From assembly GCA_016342385.1 (NCBI GenBank), contig JAEINM010000026.1, forward strand, positions 1 to 18,067: a DNA stretch of 18,067 bases, in the 5' to 3' direction. This DNA is from Spirochaetaceae bacterium (GTDB lineage Bacteria; Spirochaetota; Spirochaetia; DSM-2461). Below, one piece after another: positions 14,061 through 18,067 of the stretch. The notes under the pieces are model-generated. The model made no database searches and was not told the DNA's origin. It worked only from the letters and a program-made list of their open reading frames with translations. The position numbers and the translations under genes are program-made. The number at the start of each line of letters is the position of its first letter. Position 1 is the first letter of the stretch.

Positions 14061-16091
14061 TTAGCTTTCTTTTTTTGCAAAGTGTGAAAATTCCATAGCA
14101 AAGGTACCCCTTCCCTGAGTTTGACTGCGCAGTGAAGTTGTATAACCGAACATTTTCACTAAAGGAGCCTGGGATATTACCATTTCGAATGCAGGTCTTG
14201 ACTCGATGCTGGTAACAAGACCGCCTCTCTGAGTAAGTGAACTTATAACTTCTCCTACATAATCAACAGGACACATGACATCGACATCCATTATTGGTTC
14301 GAGCAGAACAGGTGATGCTTTTCGACAGGCATTATCAAAACCCAGAGCAGCAACTGTCTGAAATCCCAGTTCGCTGGCAGTCATTTCGTTGTATTTGGCC
14401 GCTACAAGAGTCACACCTATATCAATTGTTTCGTAGCCCATAAGAGTTCCCGAAGTCATGGACGATATAATTCCCGCTTCAACAGCTTTCTGAAATTCTT
14501 CAGGAAGCTCATTCTTTTTCAGTTCACTGGTAAATCTGTTTCCAGTTCCCCTCTTTACAGGTTCAAGTTTTATTGTTATTTCCGCAGTGTGTTCTTTTCC
14601 TCCAAGAACTTTGCTGAAGGATTCTGTATGTGTTACAGTCTCGGTTATTGATTCTCGATAGGTGACTTGAGGTTTCCCTATGTTGGCGGCCACTTTATAC
14701 TCATTTAAGACTCTGGTCACCAGAACATCGAGGTGTAACTCTCCCATTCCGGAGATTATCAGTTGTCCTGTTTCGTCATTTTCCTTTGCCGTAAATGTGG
14801 GATCTTCCATTTTCAGGCTGTCCAGCGCTGCTTTAAGTTTTTCCTGGTCGCTGATGGTCTTAGGCTCAATGGCTACAGAGATCACCGGGGCGGGAAATTC
14901 CATATTCTCCAGTAAAATCGGGAATCCCTCAGATCCGATAGTGTCTCCTGTCTGAGCGCTCTTCAGCCCTATTATGACCGCTATATCACCGGCATGCACG
15001 GAAGATATCTGTTCGTGCGTATTGGAATGCATTCTCAAAAGACGGTTGACTCGTTCCCGTTTCTTCTTGCTGATATTCATAATCGCTGTTCCCGATTTGA
15101 GCACTCCCGAATAGACTCGGACAAAGCAGAGGGGGCCGGCTTCCTTATCCTGCTGAATCTTGAAAATGAGACCGGCCAGAGGACCTTCTTCGTCTCTTGC
15201 TAATTCGATATCAGTATCTTTTTTGGAATGATGGCATTTTATCGGAGGCAGGTCATCGGGAGCCGGAAGATAATTGACTACTCCGTCCAATAGGGGTTGA
15301 ACTCCTTTATTTTTCAGGGAAGAACCGGTTAAGACCGGGATGATGTTTCTATTTATTGTTTCCTGGCGGATCACCTTTTCAAGAAGATCCAGAGGAACTT
15401 CTTTTCCTTCAAGAAATAATTCTGTTATTTCATCAGAATAGGCTGACAGGGAATCTATCATCTTTTCACGCCATTCTTCAGCTAATTCTAATCGTTCCGG
15501 GACAATCTGGGATAAGGTATAAGATTCTCCTGAATCGTCCTGGTTCCAGCGGATTTCTTTCATCTGAAGAAGGTCAATATTGCCCTCATATGAGGTTTCG
15601 GATCCTATAGGTAGAGCCAGGGGTACAGTATTGGCTTTGAGTTTTTCTTCCAGTTCCTTAATCACTTCAAAGAAATCAGCCCCTGTCCTGTCCATTTTAT
15701 TTATATAGGCAATCCGGGGGACTTTATATTTATCAGCCTGGTGCCAGACTGTCTCTGATTGAGGCTCGACACCTCCAACAGCACAGAATACGGCAATAGC
15801 TCCATCGAGTACTCTCAATGATCTCTCAACTTCAGCCGTAAAATCAACGTGACCCGGTGTATCGATTATATTGATCTGTTTTTCTTTCCAGTAACAGGTC
15901 GTAGCGGCGGACACAATTGTTATTCCTCTGTTTTGTTCCTGCTCCATCCAGTCCATGGTGGCATTGCCATTATCAACTTCACCTATGCGGTGATTTTCTC
16001 CTGTATAATAGAGGATTCTTTCGGTTGTTGTTGTCTTTCCCGCATCGATGTGGGCCATTATCCCGATGTTACGCATATTTTTTTGTGACAT
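14061..16091 (-). CDS. Elongation factor G paralogue, spirochaete spdEFG2 (ribosome-recycling) type
   Basis: A 676-residue translational GTPase. AGGAG at 16104-16100 precedes the ATG. The G domain is intact: AHIDAGKT (13-20), RGITI (55-59), DTPGHVDF (77-84, catalytic His81), NKMD (131-134) and a GSSL version of G5. Domain III has ISGMGELHLD. Domain IV is unlike a translocase. The KQSGGRGQYGHV block is replaced by FSKVLGGKEHTAEITIKLEP and the HDVDSSELAFKLA block by NEMTASELGFQTVAAL. This pattern, with the ending FGYTTSLRSQTQGRGTFAME, resembles Borrelia EF-G2 as I remember it. That protein, like mitochondrial EF-G2, is reported to recycle ribosomes with RRF rather than translocate. The subfamily is inferred by eye; the EF-G family itself is certain. 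It has its own promoter (16194-16223) and terminator. The main translocase (spdEFG1/fusA) should be elsewhere. Confidence 0.93.
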   Translation of the reverse strand: MSQKNMRNIGIMAHIDAGKTTTTERILYYTGENHRIGEVDNGNATMDWMEQEQNRGITIVSAATTCYWKEKQINIIDTPGHVDFTAEVERSLRVLDGAIAVFCAVGGVEPQSETVWHQADKYKVPRIAYINKMDRTGADFFEVIKELEEKLKANTVPLALPIGSETSYEGNIDLLQMKEIRWNQDDSGESYTLSQIVPERLELAEEWREKMIDSLSAYSDEITELFLEGKEVPLDLLEKVIRQETINRNIIPVLTGSSLKNKGVQPLLDGVVNYLPAPDDLPPIKCHHSKKDTDIELARDEEGPLAGLIFKIQQDKEAGPLCFVRVYSGVLKSGTAIMNISKKKRERVNRLLRMHSNTHEQISSVHAGDIAVIIGLKSAQTGDTIGSEGFPILLENMEFPAPVISVAIEPKTISDQEKLKAALDSLKMEDPTFTAKENDETGQLIISGMGELHLDVLVTRVLNEYKVAANIGKPQVTYRESITETVTHTESFSKVLGGKEHTAEITIKLEPVKRGTGNRFTSELKKNELPEEFQKAVEAGIISSMTSGTLMGYETIDIGVTLVAAKYNEMTASELGFQTVAALGFDNACRKASPVLLEPIMDVDVMCPVDYVGEVISSLTQRGGLVTSIESRPAFEMVISQAPLVKMFGYTTSLRSQTQGRGTFAMEFSHFAKKES

Positions 16092-16141
16092 TTTCGCCTC
16101 TCCTGTAAATCAACTGAAAATATAACATAAAAAATCAGTAG

Positions 16142-16170
16142 ATTTCAATCTCCTTATAGGGGAATGAAAT
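16142..16170. other. Inverted repeat in the leader of the upstream EF-G gene
   Basis: ATTTCA (16142-16147) pairs with TGAAAT (16165-16170), and TCTCC (16149-16153) with GGGGA (16159-16163), around a 5-base loop. As minus-strand RNA it has a U-U and a C-A mismatch, and the 3' arm contains AAGGAG with no fitting start codon. It lies between the predicted transcription start (~16187) and the ATG at 16091. Its function is unknown. Confidence 0.4.
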
Positions 16171-16193
16171 TGAAAATAATGAGGGAAAGACAA

Positions 16194-16223
16194 ATCATAC
16201 TGATTTTTATTACACTTCGTCAA
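16194..16223 (-). promoter_or_regulatory. Sigma70 promoter of the upstream EF-G gene
   Basis: On the minus strand TTGACG (16223-16218), an 18-base spacer and TATGAT (16199-16194), five matches of six in each element. The start would be near 16187, giving a leader of about 95 bases. Confidence 0.65.
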
Positions 16224-16247
16224 ATATTGGCCGATATTAAAAAAATA

Positions 16248-16294
16248 CGCACTATGTAGCGTTGTTGTACTTGAAGATGCGCTATATGTAGTAT
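16248..16294. promoter_or_regulatory. Two NrdR-box-like sites upstream of nrdJ
   Basis: Site 2 (16279-16294, GCGCTATATGTAGTAT) fits the NrdR box acaCwAtATaTwgtgt at 12 of 16 positions. Site 1 around 16248-16264 (CACTATGTAGCG) is a similar palindrome whose core is two bases shorter. The symmetry centres (16255.5 and 16286.5) are 31 bp apart, the usual three-turn NrdR spacing. The nrdR gene itself is not in the window. Confidence 0.6.
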
Positions 16295-16299
16295 ATTCT
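16271..16299 (+). promoter_or_regulatory. Candidate sigma70 promoter of nrdJ
   Basis: TTGAAG (16271-16276), 17 bases, TATTCT (16294-16299), four matches of six each; TATATT at 16292-16297 is an alternative -10. The second NrdR-like box fills the spacer, as expected for a repressor site. A 7-bp inverted repeat ATATTCT/AGAATAT (16293-16311) spans the -10 and start region. Confidence 0.4.
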
Positions 16300-16335
16300 T
16301 TTTGAGAATATGAATAATTCACAGGAGATGTTTTG

Positions 16336-18067
16336 ATGTCAGAGTACAAATGGATGCAGAAATTGAGTAAAGAGATTTTTGAAAAAAAATATATTCTCAA
16401 TGGTGAATCCGGACCGGAAGAAGTGTTTATGAAAATCAGCCAGGAAATAGCCTCGGTTGAAAATAATGATATAAGAAAAAAAATAGAAAAGGATTTTTTC
16501 GAAGTTTTGTCCAGCGGGAAATTAATTCCTGCCGGAAGAATCCTGGCCAATGCCAGACCGCAAAGCGATATGAAAAATTACAATAACTGTTTTACTATCG
16601 ATATCGAGGATTCTATGGAGGGGATTTATGAATCTCTGAAAGAAGATGCTCTTATATCGAAAATGGGCGGTGGTGTCGGGTTTGACATTTCCAGTCTCAG
16701 GCCGAAAGGGGAATCTCTTTCCGGCGGAGGGGAATCTTCAGGAGTTATTTCGTTCCTGAAAATATTTGATCAGTCGGCTAAAACCATTATGACCGGCGGA
16801 CACAGACGTTCCGCTCATATCGCTCTGCTAGATGTGTCTCATCCCGATATTGAAGATTTTATTACAGTAAAACAGGGTGAAAAAAATGGAGAGCTGACTC
16901 AATTCAATATATCAGTAAAAATATCTGATGATTTTATACGGGCCGTAGAGAATGATGCGGACTGGGATCTGGTCTTCAAAGGAAAAGTTTATAAAACTGT
17001 TAAAGCCGTCTATTTGTATAATCTCATTGCAAAAAATGCTTACACTCATAATGAACCTGGAATTTTCAATTCCGATGCTGTGTCCAAGTACAATAACGGA
17101 TACTGGGCTTTTAAGATGGATAGAGTAAATCCCTGTGGAGAACTGGTTATGCCTCCCTATTCACTCTGCTGTCTCTCTGCGGTAAATCTTTCCAGGTTTA
17201 TCTCGGATCCTTTCACAGATACGGCCTCCTTCGATTTTGATGAATACAGGTCTGTCATTAAAACCGGTATAAGGTTTCTCGACAATGTTCTGGATACAAC
17301 TGATTATCCCCTCCAGAAAATTAGAGATTTTTCAAGACAATGGAGAAGGGTCGGATTGGGATTTACAGGTCTAGGTGATGCCATGGCTATGATGAAGATT
17401 GTCTATGGTTCCGATGAATCTGTCACTTTTGCCGGAAAAATTGCCAGAATCCTCAGAGATGCCTCCTATGAAGCTTCTGTGGATCTGGCTATTGAAAAAG
17501 GACCTTTTCCCGCCTGTGATAATGAGAAACTGGCAGAAGCCGAGTTTATTAAAGGCCTTGGGTCTGAATTGCAGAAAAAAATCAGGACTCATGGAATGAG
17601 AAATATCCAACTCAATACAGTCGCTCCCACAGGAACGACCTCTCTGTCGGTTGGACAGAATTGTTCGTCCGGCATCGAACCTGTTTTTGCCCTGCAGTAT
17701 GATAGAAAAGTCCGGACCGGAATTGATGAAAGTACAGTTTCGGAAACAGTATATGATTATGCCTGGTTGTTATACAAAGAAATATACGGCGAGACAGAAG
17801 ATGCTCCCGGGTATTTTGTCACCACAGCCGATATCGATGCCTATAAAGCCATCGATGTTCAAGCCGCTGTTCAGCAGTATATTGACCACAGTATTTCAAA
17901 AACTCTCAATCTGGCGCCGGGAACCAGTTTTGATGAATATAGAAATCTCTTTATGTACGCCTACAAGAAAGGATTGAAGGGATTTACCACATTTAATCCC
18001 GACGGAAGCATGAAAGGGATTCTCGAATATAGTGAAAAGGCGGAACAGGAAACAGTCGTTCGCCATC
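16336..18067 (+). CDS. nrdJ: Adenosylcobalamin-dependent (class II) ribonucleotide reductase NrdJ, N-terminal 577 residues
   Basis: It reduces ribonucleotides to deoxyribonucleotides using a B12-generated thiyl radical and needs no oxygen and no NrdB subunit. AGGAG at 16323-16327 lies eight bases before ATG, and the frame stays open to the window edge. PAGRILANA (66-74) and NYNNCFTIDI (81-90; Cys85 is the first redox cysteine) are present, with KMGGGVGFDISSLRPKG after them. The active site NPCGE (265-269) holds the radical Cys267 with Asn265 and Glu269. SLCCLSAVN (277-285) supplies the second redox cysteine (278 or 279). TVAPTGTTSLSVGQNCSSGI and EPVF form the phosphate-binding region, and GLKGFTTFNPDGS appears near the edge. 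The short N-terminus without an ATP cone, and the motif spacing, point to the class II TIGR02504-like group rather than NrdA. No B12 riboswitch is visible; NrdR-like boxes precede it. Confidence 0.93.
   Translation, partial: MSEYKWMQKLSKEIFEKKYILNGESGPEEVFMKISQEIASVENNDIRKKIEKDFFEVLSSGKLIPAGRILANARPQSDMKNYNNCFTIDIEDSMEGIYESLKEDALISKMGGGVGFDISSLRPKGESLSGGGESSGVISFLKIFDQSAKTIMTGGHRRSAHIALLDVSHPDIEDFITVKQGEKNGELTQFNISVKISDDFIRAVENDADWDLVFKGKVYKTVKAVYLYNLIAKNAYTHNEPGIFNSDAVSKYNNGYWAFKMDRVNPCGELVMPPYSLCCLSAVNLSRFISDPFTDTASFDFDEYRSVIKTGIRFLDNVLDTTDYPLQKIRDFSRQWRRVGLGFTGLGDAMAMMKIVYGSDESVTFAGKIARILRDASYEASVDLAIEKGPFPACDNEKLAEAEFIKGLGSELQKKIRTHGMRNIQLNTVAPTGTTSLSVGQNCSSGIEPVFALQYDRKVRTGIDESTVSETVYDYAWLLYKEIYGETEDAPGYFVTTADIDAYKAIDVQAAVQQYIDHSISKTLNLAPGTSFDEYRNLFMYAYKKGLKGFTTFNPDGSMKGILEYSEKAEQETVVRH

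Noticed and set aside
13946..14101. A 52-codon upstream extension of the EF-G-like gene
   Set aside because: It runs through the upstream gene's terminator and a good promoter, shares no EF-G similarity, and the ATG at 13945 has a proper GGAGG site.
16092..16335. Cobalamin riboswitch upstream of the B12-dependent reductase
   Set aside because: I find no GCCACTG-type B12 box or multi-stem layout, and the leader from the predicted start is only about 30 bases.
16110..16550. 146-codon minus-strand frame between the EF-G and nrdJ genes
   Set aside because: It is antisense to the nrdJ start and to both promoters, has low-complexity composition and no recognisable domain.
1..18067. Mobile elements, CRISPR arrays, tRNA/rRNA genes, prophage or defence islands
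   Set aside because: No transposase, integrase, direct-repeat array, cloverleaf or rRNA-like stretch was seen on either strand; gene content is housekeeping and transport.

Overview
The window looks like a piece of chromosome from a free-living spirochaete (Spirochaetota, Spirochaetaceae-like). It is moderately AT-rich, its genes are tightly packed, and every gene has a chromosomal housekeeping or transport role. The clade call rests on three points. One is an elongation factor G paralogue (14061-16091) that resembles the Borrelia 'EF-G2' recycling type as I remember it. Another is an exported peptidase/propeller/barrel protein of a Gram-negative kind. The third is a sugar ABC operon with its own ROK regulator and no dedicated ATPase. 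The clade is inferred from protein resemblance, not from a marker RNA. I see no tRNA, rRNA, insertion sequence, prophage, CRISPR array or integron.

Left part (1-7081): the 3' two thirds of mfd (transcription-repair coupling factor) enters from the left edge. It ends with its stop codon interlocked with that of a convergent gene, 2094-4871 (-). That gene encodes a secreted protein with a peptidase-MA-like HExxH domain, a TolB/PD40-like beta-propeller and a probable outer-membrane barrel. A 135-bp divergent promoter region separates it from trmB (tRNA m7G46 methyltransferase) and a citrate synthase gene. Those two are probably co-transcribed and end at a perfect 12-bp-stem terminator.

Middle (7082-11798): after a 332-bp non-coding stretch comes an inducible sugar-uptake operon: solute-binding protein, two MalF/MalG-type permeases and a ROK-family repressor. 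A sigma70-like promoter is followed directly by a perfect 19-bp palindrome, the best candidate operator for the ROK protein. Stem-loops after the binding-protein gene and before the regulator gene probably set the relative expression of the cistrons. The ATP-binding subunit must come from elsewhere in the genome.

Right part (11799-18067): two EF-G paralogues lie head to tail on the minus strand. The upstream one (14061-16091) has an intact GTPase centre but a domain IV unlike a translocase, as in ribosome-recycling EF-Gs. The downstream one (11888-13945) has a translocase-like domain IV but a degenerate GTPase centre. A terminator followed at once by a new promoter separates them, so they appear to be independent transcription units. 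Diverging from them is nrdJ, a class II (B12-dependent) ribonucleotide reductase that runs off the right edge, with two NrdR-box-like sites around its promoter.

I do not find an obviously new multi-gene system. The items most worth a second look are the three-part exported protease, the complementary degeneracy of the EF-G pair and the ROK operator/operon architecture.
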